This document shows, in pieces, positions 1 through 11,625 of a stretch of DNA of 64,000 nucleotides. Below the pieces are notes generated by a model. That model saw only the letters and a program-made list of their open reading frames with translations, searched no databases and was not told where the DNA came from. This DNA is from Wuchereria bancrofti. Lineage: Eukaryota > Nematoda > Chromadorea > Rhabditida > Onchocercidae. A program made the translations under genes and the position numbers. The stretch spans positions 1,740,354 to 1,804,353 of the forward strand of contig SSBO01000009.1 in assembly GCA_005281725.1 (NCBI GenBank), in the 5' to 3' direction. The first letter of the stretch is position 1. Every line of letters begins with the position of its first letter.

Positions 1-2671
1 TATAATGAATCCATACATGTCATATTTAAATTTGAGGATTACAAATTGCTTTCACCAGGTATTACTAATTTTGAATTGGAAAATAGCCTTAATAAAATTA
101 AAGTGCACAGTATGCCAAAATAACAAATTAATTACCTTTACGATCACGTATTCTCAATCCGTTCTATACACGATCAGTTATCATGTTCAGGCTTAATATT
201 GTTTTTTTTCTCGGCAACTATTCCTATCCAGAACAATCGCAAAGAATCATTTATTGATTTTTCAGCCGGATCCGGTGAGTGTGAATCATATCATTTGTTA
301 ATTAGTTCGTTGTATGAATCATTGATTCAAAAGGAAAATTTGAATCAGTAGTTGATTTATTTTCTGCAGACTTTGACCTATTGAACTGTCTTTATCTCTT
401 TAAATGTCATTACGTAGGATTTTTATGAATGTTTTGAATTTCCAATGTGATTAACTTCATAACTCGTTTAGGTATTTGAGGGATGTAAATATTGTTATCT
501 GAGTTAAATTCAACGGGTTAAAAGATTTTGCATTTCTGTTGTTAATGGAAAGAAATTTTGTCAATGAAATTTTAACGAGCTTAAATATTAACTGGCGATT
601 TCTTATATTGGCAACATTGCATCGAAATTTCTCTCTAGGCAAATTAGTTTAATAAAGAATAATGTAAAATTTTTTAAATTTTGAAATCGAAAAAATTTAT
701 GTTTCGTGTTTAAATACAGGAAGAAAAACTTAGAATGTACCTTAATTAAATAGAGCAGCGGTTTCTAGATTCTAAATGACAGCTGAATGAATTTTCATGA
801 AATGATTCGACGCGATTAAAATATGTGGAAGTTGAAAAGAGAGTAAAACAATTGGCTTATTATTATTTTTTTTTTTTCAAATGTAATGAAAACAGCCGAT
901 TTTCTCAAATTGAAGTAGAAACGATACGATTAATTTGAATGGAAATAAATAGACAAAGTGAAAGGTTCGGTTTATAAAGATAATTAAGAGTATAAAGATA
1001 ATTGAAAGATTTCAAATGTAATTTGTGGTTTAATTGATTACAATACTATGTTCTTCGTTAGTAAGTGTGTACCTTTGACCTTTGAAATTTTGATCGGTTC
1101 GAAGGATGTGTTCAGCATAATGGGATTTGTTGTTCGTTGTTTTCTTTCAACTACGCTTTCTTATTAATTATTAAAATTCGTAAATTTCGCTGAATGCCTT
1201 TTTCTTTTCCATTTGTCCTACCGAATATTTTTTCGTCGGCATAAGAAAACAAGGAATTCTATCATCCACGACAAAAATGGATTTTTTTCGACAAAAATCC
1301 AGTCATCCAATTCAAAAGTGCTTTCATATCGAAACACTCATTTGATTTCATCTGCTGTGATTATCGATATTTGCAAAAATCTAATCAAAGGCATTGACTG
1401 TTTCTGATAATTAATAATTGTTACCACTTTGCTATTTTTGAGATTATACTAACCTAAAGTTCAGACAAACAACTGTGATTCAAACATTGTTGAGGTAGAA
1501 AACTTCTGCTCAAATTCAAAAATGTTATTAACATTTATTTCGAATTATGCTAAGATATTCTAGCATTAGAATTTTGATTAAAAAATTAGTCAGTGCACGT
1601 ATTTAGCAAATGCACTCACTAATCTGCGATTTTAATTTTGAAAATTTTTGTCTTTTATGAAAGATTCTATTTGATCAGTTCTTAAATGCCTAATTTATGA
1701 CAAATAATTGATTTCAATTGTACACCTTGTATTGGTTGCCAAAGCCTTCAGTTTTGCGAAGCTATGAATGAAATGAAGAAGTTGCTACTCTAAGAAGTTG
1801 AATTTGTTAAATGACGAAATCAAATTTAATCTTCAGAAGGGATATTGTGAAAGAACAATTATATTTAGAATAGCAATTATAAAAGCAAAAGGAGTTGAGC
1901 AAATAGAAGTATACTTTGCTTGCCAGCATAGTGCAAAGAAATTCAACAAGTTAGCTTCGTGGTTTAATTACAAACTTCCTAATGCTACTATTCAAGAAAG
2001 AGAATATGTTAAATGTCAAACTTCCAATTTTCTAAATTTAATTCCTCTTTAAATTCTCATATATATGCATATATTACTACTATTAATTTCCTCGGATGAA
2101 ATAGCAACGGTTAAGGACAACATACAACAATAAGCAAATGATTCCTAATGAAGCGAAGCAGTATGTAAGTTAAATTTAATCAAATGGAAACGTTTTAAGA
2201 AATTGACAGATTAGCATTGAATGCTAAGTTATTACATTATGAAAAATCATGAAATAAAAAGAGAAATTCTGAAAGTTTAAAATACTATTGCCATCCTTTA
2301 CTTCCTCTCTTAACATCAATTATGATCGTCATTAAAGGATGTATGCAGCAGTATTTTCATTCATCATTTCTTTGGCTCTTTAATGAATAAAAATATGATA
2401 CTCCGTTCTACGACAAATTTGTATTAGAAAATTTAACAAACTTTTTTCTCTTACAAATCTTCGATTAAAATCAATTTTTAATTAAATCTTTCATGATAGG
2501 CAAACTACATTGAATATTTTTTACCTCCCACTTCACCTATTCCATTTATTTTATTCCTTCTTACCTTATTGAGTAACACTTGTCGGATCATTATCAATTG
2601 GAAGAAATTAAATAGTCTCATCCAATTTAACATAATTCTTAATTAGAGTCGATTTTTGACTGATTTCTTCA
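1..2671. other. Noncoding stretch left of the receptor gene
   Basis: No gene was recognised here on either strand. The sequence is A+T rich with short frames only. Two points stand out: an 84-codon open frame at 1798-2052 on the plus strand, and a 9-nt segment at 266-274 flanked by near-ideal splice sites. Both are listed as findings. The stretch may be intergenic or intronic for a gene lying to the left of the window. Confidence 0.5.
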
Positions 2672-4604
2672 ATGTCTGAAAACAATCGTATTGAAGATTG
2701 CATAGCGGCTACAACTGTCGCACTGGTTAGTATTTATGGAATGAATTTTTTTGTACTTATTATTATTTTAACGCTGTCAACAATCATTTATTCTCCTAAA
2801 TGTGTATTGAAATCACAGTGATGGAATTAACGAAATGTTAAAAATCTATTATGCATCAATTAAAGTAACAATAAAAACAGACAGATAGATGCAAGCCAAA
2901 ATAAATTCGAAATGTGACAGTTCCGCAAATGACTGCATTCGTTGTTTTTATCTGATATTAAAAGAATGAAAATACTTTCAATGAAGAAAAAAAATCAAAT
3001 TCTGAGAACTGTAGTCTTGTTAATACGTAGCTCTACTTAACATCTCATCATATTAAAGTAAAATGAAATCAAATTCACAACAATGCATTACAGATATCGA
3101 TCTTCGGACTGATTAGCAATGGATTGTCCCTGTACGTAACACGTACAAGATCACGTTTCCGTAATGCGTTTGGAATTTTATGCAGTAGCTTCCTGATCTG
3201 TAATTTGCAAGCTATATTTGTTCACTTCATGTGGTGTACCATTGTTCTAAGTCTGTAAGTAACACTTATGAAAAGCAATTTTTTTAATTTCTCATTGTTT
3301 CCGAAATTTTCTTCCGGTTATTTATTTTATTTGAAAAATTCCATTTGAGGAAGTCTCCAATACTATCGTCACCAAAACTGTTTTCTGTACGATTAGTTGG
3401 TGTTTTTTTGAACGGAGCATGGTTTGGGTCGATTCTTATGCACTTTTTAACAGCCATCAATAGATTCTTTGCTTTCGTCTATGCGACAAGGTACAATCAG
3501 TTATGGTCAGAAGCAAGAACTTTTAAAATTGCAATCATCTTTTGGACAATTTCAATGGTCTACTGCACCCATCATTTGTACAGTAAGCAGTTGATCTGAT
3601 CATATCTTTTGCTTGCAAAGACATGCGCAACTTGCAGCATGCAATTCTTTTATGAAAATTGCAGAAGACTGTTCGCTTCTATTTAATTCTGGCTCGAAGT
3701 ATCGTTGGTTACATCACACTTCTTACCATGGTCAGATATGTGCCAAAATTGATGGTTTAGTATCAGTAATTCTGATAATATCAATGGCATTCATTGATTT
3801 CATTACTTTACTCAAAATACTGGCATATCGCAGAGTAAGTTAATTTCTGATAAAGAAATGCTTTAGCAACTGATTGCATATTTATGTTTCTTTGCATATT
3901 TCTTTTGTCCAAATCTGATATGCAGATTACACGGCAATGATTATTTCTCAAACTTTAGAAAATGCGAAGAAATACGACGGAGTCAACTGTTAATGTTATT
4001 AATGAGAAAGAAGTACTGTTCTTCAAACAGGTAATAAAGAGAAATTCAAGCATTTTTGAGGAAAATTGTTTATGAAAAGAGGAAAGAAAAGCTCGAATAG
4101 CTATTAATTACTTTTGTTAAAATCAGTTGATAAATCTCTTACCTGCTAATGTGTCCTTTCGAGAGTTGCGTGATTTACCTGTCAAGTTTCATAAAGTTAG
4201 ACTCTAAAAGTGCGTAATTAAATCACGCCAGTACCGCACATTGCCCTTTTGCAGTCATGCAAACTTAGTTTGCTTTACATCTCATTTTCTGTTACATTCA
4301 ATGGTTCTTCATATTTCTTCACAGAGAAATGGATAGTGTTCATAACAAATACATTAATATGGAATCTAGTGCATTCGATGGATGGGTAAGTTTCTTTCCA
4401 ACAAAACTGTGTCTGGGAACTTTTACTTTTATCAGTTTATCAATCACAACAGATCAAATAGTATATCTGCATATATCGCTCAGAAATTCGTATTTCAGGT
4501 TAACCTTTCTAGTTTTCAACCGGAAGCTTATCCACAAAGCAAATTCTGGTGGAACGTCAGTAACACCAGCTGCAAACTTAAATTTATTTCAGACAAGGCA
4601 GTAA
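2672..4604 (+). CDS. Serpentine 7TM chemoreceptor, Srx-like GPCR
   Basis: Putative nematode chemosensory G-protein-coupled receptor in the plasma membrane; the ligand is unknown. Seven exons join in phase: 2672-2725, 3094-3254, 3350-3582, 3638-3834, 3959-4030, 4255-4385, 4499-4604. They give 317 aa, the usual length for the family. TM1 covers roughly residues 9-33 with the GLISNGLSLYV motif. TM3 ends in HFLTAINRFFAF (residues about 103-114), the NRFF form typical of Srx-type receptors in place of DRY. TM5 (GLVSVILIISMAFIDFITLL) is followed by a basic third loop ending EKEVLFFKQ. TM7 ends in HSMDGLTFLVFNRKL, matching the family's DG...FN.K/R ending. The start is the first ATG of an exon with a good donor. 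The exon 4 acceptor could instead lie at 3665, also in phase. Family assignment is from remembered motifs, with no search done. Confidence 0.85.
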
Positions 4605-4610
4605 AATAAA
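4605..4610 (+). promoter_or_regulatory. Candidate polyadenylation signal of the receptor gene
   Basis: AATAAA directly follows the TAA stop of the 7TM receptor. If used, the 3' UTR would be very short. Confidence 0.4.
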
Positions 4611-5008
4611 TACTCATTTTGCATTTTTATGTGACGAATTAGTTACTGTTATGTGACAGATTAGTTTTTTTCGATTGCAAATTAATTTAATTGTTTTGCG
4701 ATTCGTTCCATATCACTGACTAAGTCTACTTCTGATAAAAGATTGTTTTAACAATACATAATGTTACCGCCAGTTTTCATCCATGTTTCTTTCTTACTGC
4801 AATTTCAGATTTGTCGTGCATTTCGTTTTGTATTCACCTTTTTCTTGCTTTCAGTCAATATGAAGAAATGCGATAAATTTTCTGATAACTTTTCCTGAAA
4901 GCTTTTCCTAGCTTTCTCTTAATTTTTCTGATTAATAAGAAATCGTTTTGATAGCAGTAATATTTAACTGTATCAACAGATGAAATCGAAGTTGTGGTGC
5001 GATTTCAC

Positions 5009-5360
5009 CTCCCCAACATTAATCCTACCCCTACATCCCTCCCCAACATTAATTCTACCCTCACATCCTTCCCCAACATCAATTCTACCCTCACATCCCT
5101 CCCCAACATTAATTCTACCCTCACATCCTTCCCCAACATCAATTCTACCCTCACATCCTTCCCCAACATCAATTCTACCCTCACATCCTTCCCCAACATC
5201 AATTCTACCCTCACATCTTTCTCCAACATTAATTCTACCTAGCACCCTTCCCAACATTAATTCTACCCTCACATCCCTCCCCAACAATAATTCTACCCTC
5301 ACATCCTTCCCCAACATTAATTCTACCCTCACATCCCTCCCCAACATTAATTCTTCCCCA
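5009..5360. repeat. 30-bp minisatellite, about 12 copies
   Basis: The unit is 30 bp, of the form CCCCAACATYAATTCTACCC followed by TCACATCCYT, repeated head to tail about twelve times. Units vary at a few sites: ATT/ATC in the middle and CT/TT at the junction. One unit near 5220-5250 is shorter, with CTAGCACCC in place of CTCACATCC, and shifts the phase. The last copy is truncated. The array is nearly all pyrimidine plus A on the plus strand, so it is strongly strand-asymmetric. It begins about 400 bp after the receptor stop codon. Confidence 0.95.
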
Positions 5361-5941
5361 TATTTTTGTTTCTCCTTTTTTTTGCACATCTTACCCTTTC
5401 ACCTTTACCTTTTACCCTTATCCGTTACTCTCTTCCCTTTGACACAGAAAGTGTTGTTATCATTGGCATTCAGTGAATCTTAGATTATGAAAGTAAGTTA
5501 CACTTTGAACGAGCTGTCAATTAATATTAATTTTGTAAGCTATAGTATAAATTTGTTTATCGATCTCGAGAATGTCAGAAAAGATGTCAGGAAGATGTGA
5601 TAGTTAGAAGAAAAAAGTGATGAAATGGTATGCTTTAGAAATTTCCACAAAAGTAATTAGAAATTAATATATTTAACAAGTTAAATGAAAACCTGTTATT
5701 GAGCAAAATATTCCTAAAGTATGTTTCAGTTATTATATTAGTTGAAATATATGTCATATTACTTGGAAAGAATGCTGGAAGTATAATTAGTAATAATTAG
5801 TAAAATAATTGTAGTTTTCGTCTTGTACCTTTGATATTGAAATTAAAATCAGCAATAAAATATGTCCATTTTTAGTTCAATTACTTAGTTAATTTAACAC
5901 TTTAAAATTCTAATTACGTAAACTTAAAGTTTAAAACTTAA

Positions 5942-5986
5942 AGTTTTTCTATTACGTAAACTTAAAGTTTAAATAATAGAAAAACT
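5942..5986. repeat. Inverted repeat, 13-bp perfect arms
   Basis: The arm AGTTTTTCTATTA (5942-5954) pairs perfectly with TAATAGAAAAACT (5974-5986) around a 19-nt loop. The loop contains CGTAAACTTAAAGTTTAAA, itself a near copy of the sequence just to the left at about 5916-5935, so a direct and an inverted repeat overlap. Confidence 0.8.
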
Positions 5987-8209
5987 CGAGAAAAATCATG
6001 ATTTATAGATTATTCATACGTAATTAAATGGTTAAAAATAGAAAGTACTATTTAACATAAAAGTGAAATTTTCAAAAGGTAAAAAGAGAAAGGAAACGGA
6101 TAGAATTAAAAAGGAAAAAGGATTGAAATAGTGTAGATTAGTAAGAATAGTAGAGCACATACTACAAAATGCGAATATTTCAGGGAATTGAACGCATTAT
6201 GCAATGCATTTTATCGGAAATGAAATTGTTGAATTTTTAGAAACTTATTTTTAATAGAATTTGTCCGAGAATTTCGTCTTTATACTTTTTCTCTGAAAAA
6301 ATTTATAGTAACTAATCATTTCAATTGTTAACTAACTTCATTTATTTTCATTGTCATCAATTGTCACATGGAATATTGAAGGAAAAATTGCTTTTCACTA
6401 CGAGTGATCCATTTATCAGAAAGATGATAGTTACAGAAGGATAGTTGAGACTTACAAATTTGCAAAAGTTTCAGCATAACTTACCATTTCCTATAATCCT
6501 AATAAATAATTTATTTCATAGTTTCATAATAATTATCATTCAAAAGCTTAAAAGAAAAAAAGTGTTGAATGGCTCTAAGACCTATTTATTTTTCCTTTTA
6601 CACAATAAAAAGATTTGTTTATATTTATTTAAATGTTTATTCCATTATATATTTGCTTGTGACATATGTATTATTATTAGTTTCTTAATAAAATTTTTGA
6701 TGTTGCGTTCATATGTGTTGTACTATTATGTATATATAAGCGCAACATTAAGGACTTTGCACTTAGCAATTTTTGCAATTACTTTCAAAATAATAATTTT
6801 GTCAAGGATAGGATTAATATTGAAATTAAAAGTCTTTTATAAATGTTATTTTATAAATGTTAAAAAACTTTTATAAAAAGTTTTTTTGCTCTTCTTTTTC
6901 ATTCTGTAACGTTCCCAGCCGATATTTTTAATTTAGTTTAGACGCTCTAAAATATCCGATAATATGCTTCATGACATTAAACACTTAGCAAATATCTCTG
7001 AAATAAGAAGGGTGGGATTTAAATTCTCACTCATTGTTTAAAATCATTTCGTTTTTTTATCCAGAGAGAAAAAGAGAAAGTAATTGAACAACTAAGATAT
7101 TGGCAATTTCTATAACTTCTAATAGCACTTTAATGTTATGCTTAAATTTTAATATTTAATTACAGAAGTCTAATTCTAATGTTAATAGTTGAAGATTATT
7201 AACTCTACAACCTCAGACATTAATTTCAGTTGTTGACAGCATTCTAATCACTCATACTTATGCAGTCAAATAGCATCGGAAAACTGGACGACAAGGTCGG
7301 ATTTAATAAATCAAAATATTTAAAAAAAGACTTTCATGATTAAACGTAAAGCGGAAACGCACTTTGCTTTAACCATTGTAATCGACGTAATAGGCAATAA
7401 GCAAATTATGAGAAATTATAAAATATAACACAAAATGTAACAAGAAATGTAATACCAGATTTTGATATACAGTTTTCTTAATAGCCCGAAAGTGATAAAC
7501 GCAAATATCAAAGGAAATGGAGTTATTTCTGGTAATTCCTAGAATGACATTTTTAGGATGTAATTGAACGATTTGTATTTCGGATCAAATTTCATCCTTT
7601 TGATTAAGATCAGAAATAAGCCAAGATCAAAAATCTACAATGTTGAGGGCCAGAATATGCAGCCTGTATTTCTCAATCCCTTAAACATTACACAAGTCAA
7701 AGTCTTTTTGAAACACACAAATCAGTCATAATATATCAAAGACTTTATATAAAAAAATATTTTGTTATTGCAAAAAAGATGTGTCCTTTTTCGCACCGAT
7801 TATTAAAAAAGAAAAAAGACGAATTACTTTTGAAAAAACTCTTTCCATAAGTTAGGCTTTTCAACTATTAGTTAAATTCCATTATATTATTTAATTCAAA
7901 GCATAGAATGAGAAAATGAACAATAAAAGTATTAAAATTACATTTATTCACGTCTAAATTACACAGCATAAAACACTAAGTATTTGTGTCCCAATACCTA
8001 CTTTGTAACAAGGACAAATAGGAAATATCTCAAGTTTATCATTTGCTTAACTTATTCCGAAATTTGACTTTTATTAGAAAGGAGAGAAAAATAAACCTTA
8101 TTATAGTAACAACTAAGAATGCATGACTCTTGTTCATAAAAAATTCCATAACAACGACACATTCACGGAAGTGGCCTAACATCGTGTAGCAATCATTCTA
8201 ACATTTTTC

Positions 8210-8215
8210 TTTATT
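8210..8215 (-). promoter_or_regulatory. Candidate polyadenylation signal of mRpS35
   Basis: AATAAA on the minus strand lies about 87 nt beyond the mRpS35 stop codon. A 7-bp stem (8232-8238 with 8244-8250) lies between the stop and this signal. Confidence 0.45.
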
Positions 8216-8301
8216 ATCTTCACATAAAAATAACTAAGCACAACTTAGTTCATGAAGAGAAAATGTCAGCCGTATAACGATGAACAGATCAAGCAAAGAG
8301 A

Positions 8302-11300
8302 CTATGGTGCCGATTGATCCAGTGATTGAGAAATTCCAAGTAATTTTTTGATTGATTCTGCATAATTGCGAACTGTTTCGAATGTCTCTTTCTGAAAAAC
8401 CTTAACTTGAAAATTACTCCCGTAGGCATAATCAGTAGACTCATGCAAATAAAAGCCACCATTCCTATACCATAATCCTTGATTTTAAATGGTTACAGTT
8501 ACGGCAAGTTCTCGGTGAAAATATGGTAACTTCACCGATCGCTATAACTTGCAATAAAAATACAAAATACTTCAACTGATAGGAACAAAATTAATATATA
8601 CAGCAACTAGAAAAGATTGAAAAAACACGCCAACTCAAATTTAATAAATGACCATAATCCATTCAATAGCACTGCAAGACATATCACCGAGATATCATGA
8701 CATATCTTCATCACATGATTGCATGACATAACCTCTTCGTCTCATAGCATTATGGATAAATCAACAAAAATACTTACACTATTCCGGTAATTTTCCCATG
8801 ATTTACTAAATTCCTCCAGTTTCGAGTCAATTTTTTGCATCGTAATTGTTTTATTTCCCTGAAACTAACCATAAAACAGTATGAAATTTTGAATTCTGTA
8901 TAGAAATTGTTATACAGAACCAAAACCAAACATGATTTTTTGGTACTAAGTAGTAAGTAACTCAAACATTTCCTAATCAAATCCAAAAATATTGATGTTA
9001 AGCTAATATCAGTAAAAATAATGAACATTGCCTTATTTCACCCAATATATTCTAAAACGGCAAAAAGCATTCTGAAATTCAACAAGGATTACAGCCTCAA
9101 TAAGCTAAAAAATAAATCTTGAAAATACCTTTTCTTCCTTCATGTTACTAAGTAAATGTTGCAAGTCATTTTCCATTTTGGAACCTTTGAAATCAATTGT
9201 TCGTGATATTAATCGGATATCCTCGGCTTTCTTTACTTCCCAATCTTCAACTTTCTGCAAACCTAATGACTTAAACATCATTTGCGACATCTAAAGCAAG
9301 ATTCAGAAATGATGAGCACGGATTTCCGTCCATCTTCTTTGACGATAGAGAACAATGCAAATTTAGCTTGCATTTTCCACTATATATTGAAAACAGTCCT
9401 TTCTCTGAACAGCTCATCAAGTTTATTACTTAATCTTTGAGCTTAATTTACAAGACCGCCAGGTCGAAGATTTTAAGATAGTCGATCAGTCAGATTACAT
9501 TTATCAGAAACAATTTTTTCCAATTTATTTAATCTCCGATTTTCTCACATTTTTTATTTGTCCTCTGTTTTCATGAAAGTTTGCTTAATCAAACTTCTAC
9601 TCATTTAACTTCAAAAAGAAATTCAGCTCTTTTAGATTCTATAATAACCCTAAACATAAAAATAGGAAAACTTACGAAAGATTCATTATATAAAGCAATG
9701 AGAAGATACATAGCATAATCATAGTTTTGTTTTCTTGTGAAGCACCTAAAATTTACGAATTTTAGCTTGCAATCACAATGGATGAAAATTTAATAGCGGC
9801 AGTTACTTCCACATTTATCAAGAAAACTAGAAAGATTATTGGTTTTGAAAAAATACAATATTTCGCAGCATGGTGATTTAAAAAAAAATAAGAATAGATA
9901 TGGAAAACCAATATTATAAAGAAAAATTAAAAAATTTACCTGTCAGTTACAATTGTGAGCATATCATTTTCAGGGTTATACCTATCTCCTACTAATCGAA
10001 TCAGTTTATCAACAGCATGGTCATCCAAATGAAGTGCGGATAACTTAAGCTGAACAATAATGACACGTGAACGCATGTCACGTAACGAGTTACCCTGATG
10101 TACGTAATCACAATAAGACACTGTTAAAGGAAAAAATTTATGACGTGCATTGTCTTCCAATTTTTCTGGCCATTTTGTACAAAATTCTGAAATGTAAAAA
10201 ATAAAGTTAAGATAAAACATGGTGCGGATTATTGATAAGTGAAAATTCAAATATCCCTAATACTCCAAACTATTCCTGATCTCCACCTCGACAGATATTA
10301 ATATAATACCGGACTCATAAAATCTTTGGCAATTGATAATATCTCATGGATCATTCAATTATTACTCCATGAAACATCTATGTTTAAATTTGTAGAAGTT
10401 AGTATTAAAAGCAAACGAACTTTTAATTGCATTACAGTGCCTTTCAATAGCTGCTGGAGTAAGATGAAGAAAATTTGGTATTTTAACCAATTCTAAATTA
10501 CCTTCCTGGAAATAACTTCAAGGCAAAATGAAACTTAATATTTAATTCAAAAGCTTGTGAACAAACCACATTTGTGGATAACTGGCTTCATGCTAAAATA
10601 CGTTTTATGCTTAATATGAGCCTTCACATAGAAACTACATTAAATACACCAAACAGGAACATCAGAAAATTAAAAAACCGTTTTAAAAGGTGCTCTCCTT
10701 TCTGGATGCCTCCTAGCACCCATCCGAATTGGAAGTGGTACCACAGAGGATCGAAATGAACGTGCTACTGGCCAAACGCTTGGCCAATCTTGTTCGGTAC
10801 TCATTTCCTCTTTTCGTGGCCGACGAACCTAAATGTTTTTTCAAATTCAGATCTCCACTATATGCATAAAAAAACATCTAATGGTGAAGGTTAAGATTCA
10901 GGAAGGATATACATAGATATACAGTAAAACAAAAACTTCAATTTCAACATCAACCTGAAAATTTAGCAAGATGGTGGCCTATATTGAATCTCATAGAGAA
11001 ACAAACATAATAATTCTTTGCTTAATTAATCTAATCGAAATGTTGTCATCAAATCAACATCTACGTACTTTACCAGGACCAACTTCTTGTTATTCAAACT
11101 GTTTAATTCTTGTTATTCAAACTTCACAAGTAAATAGATACACAACGTAAGTTCTGTGACTAGCAACATACTACCAACTAACCATCATTCGTTGAAATAT
11201 ATCACCACGTGGTAAACTTTGCACTTTCATTTGACCCGTTTCCTTTTCGATGTTTAACTGCATGCGTAATTTGCGTTTTGGACATAAAAATGCTGGACGA

Positions 11301-11605
11301 AACGGCTCACCCTATTAAAATATTAAAATGTTAGACAATAATTATTTGTTTATACTGCAATGAAAATATTTAAGACTTACGAACTCTACTTATTAAAGAA
11401 AGTAAACTGAAGAAACAAGATGAAAACGAGTATTAAACACTACTTTACTGTCTCGTTCTTCATTCAAAATTCGTTTCTGTTCTTCTTCACTATCGCTAGG
11501 GTTGATTCCAGAAACAGCTTGTTTCATTTTTTCGGCTAACGTTGACTGCAAACGACATGTGCTTGTATCCGGTCGAAATCGTGTGCAAATTCGAAAAGTT
11601 ATCAT
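8302..11605 (-). CDS. mRpS35: Mitochondrial small-subunit ribosomal protein S35
   Basis: Component of the mitochondrial 28S ribosomal subunit (mS35). Nine exons in transcript order: 11605-11444, 11311-11183, 10828-10679, 10505-10421, 10186-9940, 9745-9676, 9290-9129, 8858-8778, 8391-8302. All join in phase to give 391 aa. Residues 1-20 are rich in Arg and Thr, consistent with a mitochondrial targeting peptide. Family landmarks in order: [99 protein letters not shown], and a C-terminal [12 protein letters not shown] that matches the YKESVKRLLNVT end of the human protein. Human MRPS35 is 323 aa, so this copy is somewhat longer, mainly at the N-terminus. The start ATG lies just after a trans-splice-like acceptor. 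Confidence 0.93.
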
Positions 11606-11625
11606 CTCTTCTAATCTAAAAACTG
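11606..11625 (-). promoter_or_regulatory. Putative spliced-leader acceptor of mRpS35
   Basis: On the minus strand the sequence CAGTTTTTAG followed by ATTAGAAGAG leads directly into the ATG at 11605. A TTTTTAG acceptor about 10 nt before the start, with no upstream coding exon found, is what a nematode SL trans-splice site looks like. An ordinary 5' UTR intron is the alternative. Confidence 0.45.

Larger units (their letters stand above)
4611..8209. other. Intergenic region with minisatellite and inverted repeats
   Basis: No coding exon was recognised between the receptor and the 3' end of mRpS35. It contains the 30-bp minisatellite at 5009-5360 and a stem-loop at 5942-5986. The long frames at 6445-6876 are hydrophobic, low-complexity translations of A+T-rich DNA without splice or family evidence. 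Confidence 0.55.

Noticed and set aside
4973..5483. Long open frames on both strands across the minisatellite (for example repeated PNINSTLTSL)
   Set aside because: They are produced by the stop-free 30-bp repeat unit on either strand. There is no splice context, and one unit shifts frame.
6862..6886. AAAAAACTTTT...AAAAGTTTTTT stem resembling a bacterial terminator
   Set aside because: The genome is clearly eukaryotic, and A/T stems of this size are expected by chance in such DNA.
10574..10759. Plus-strand 61-codon frame
   Set aside because: Antisense shadow of mRpS35 exon 3 and adjoining intron.
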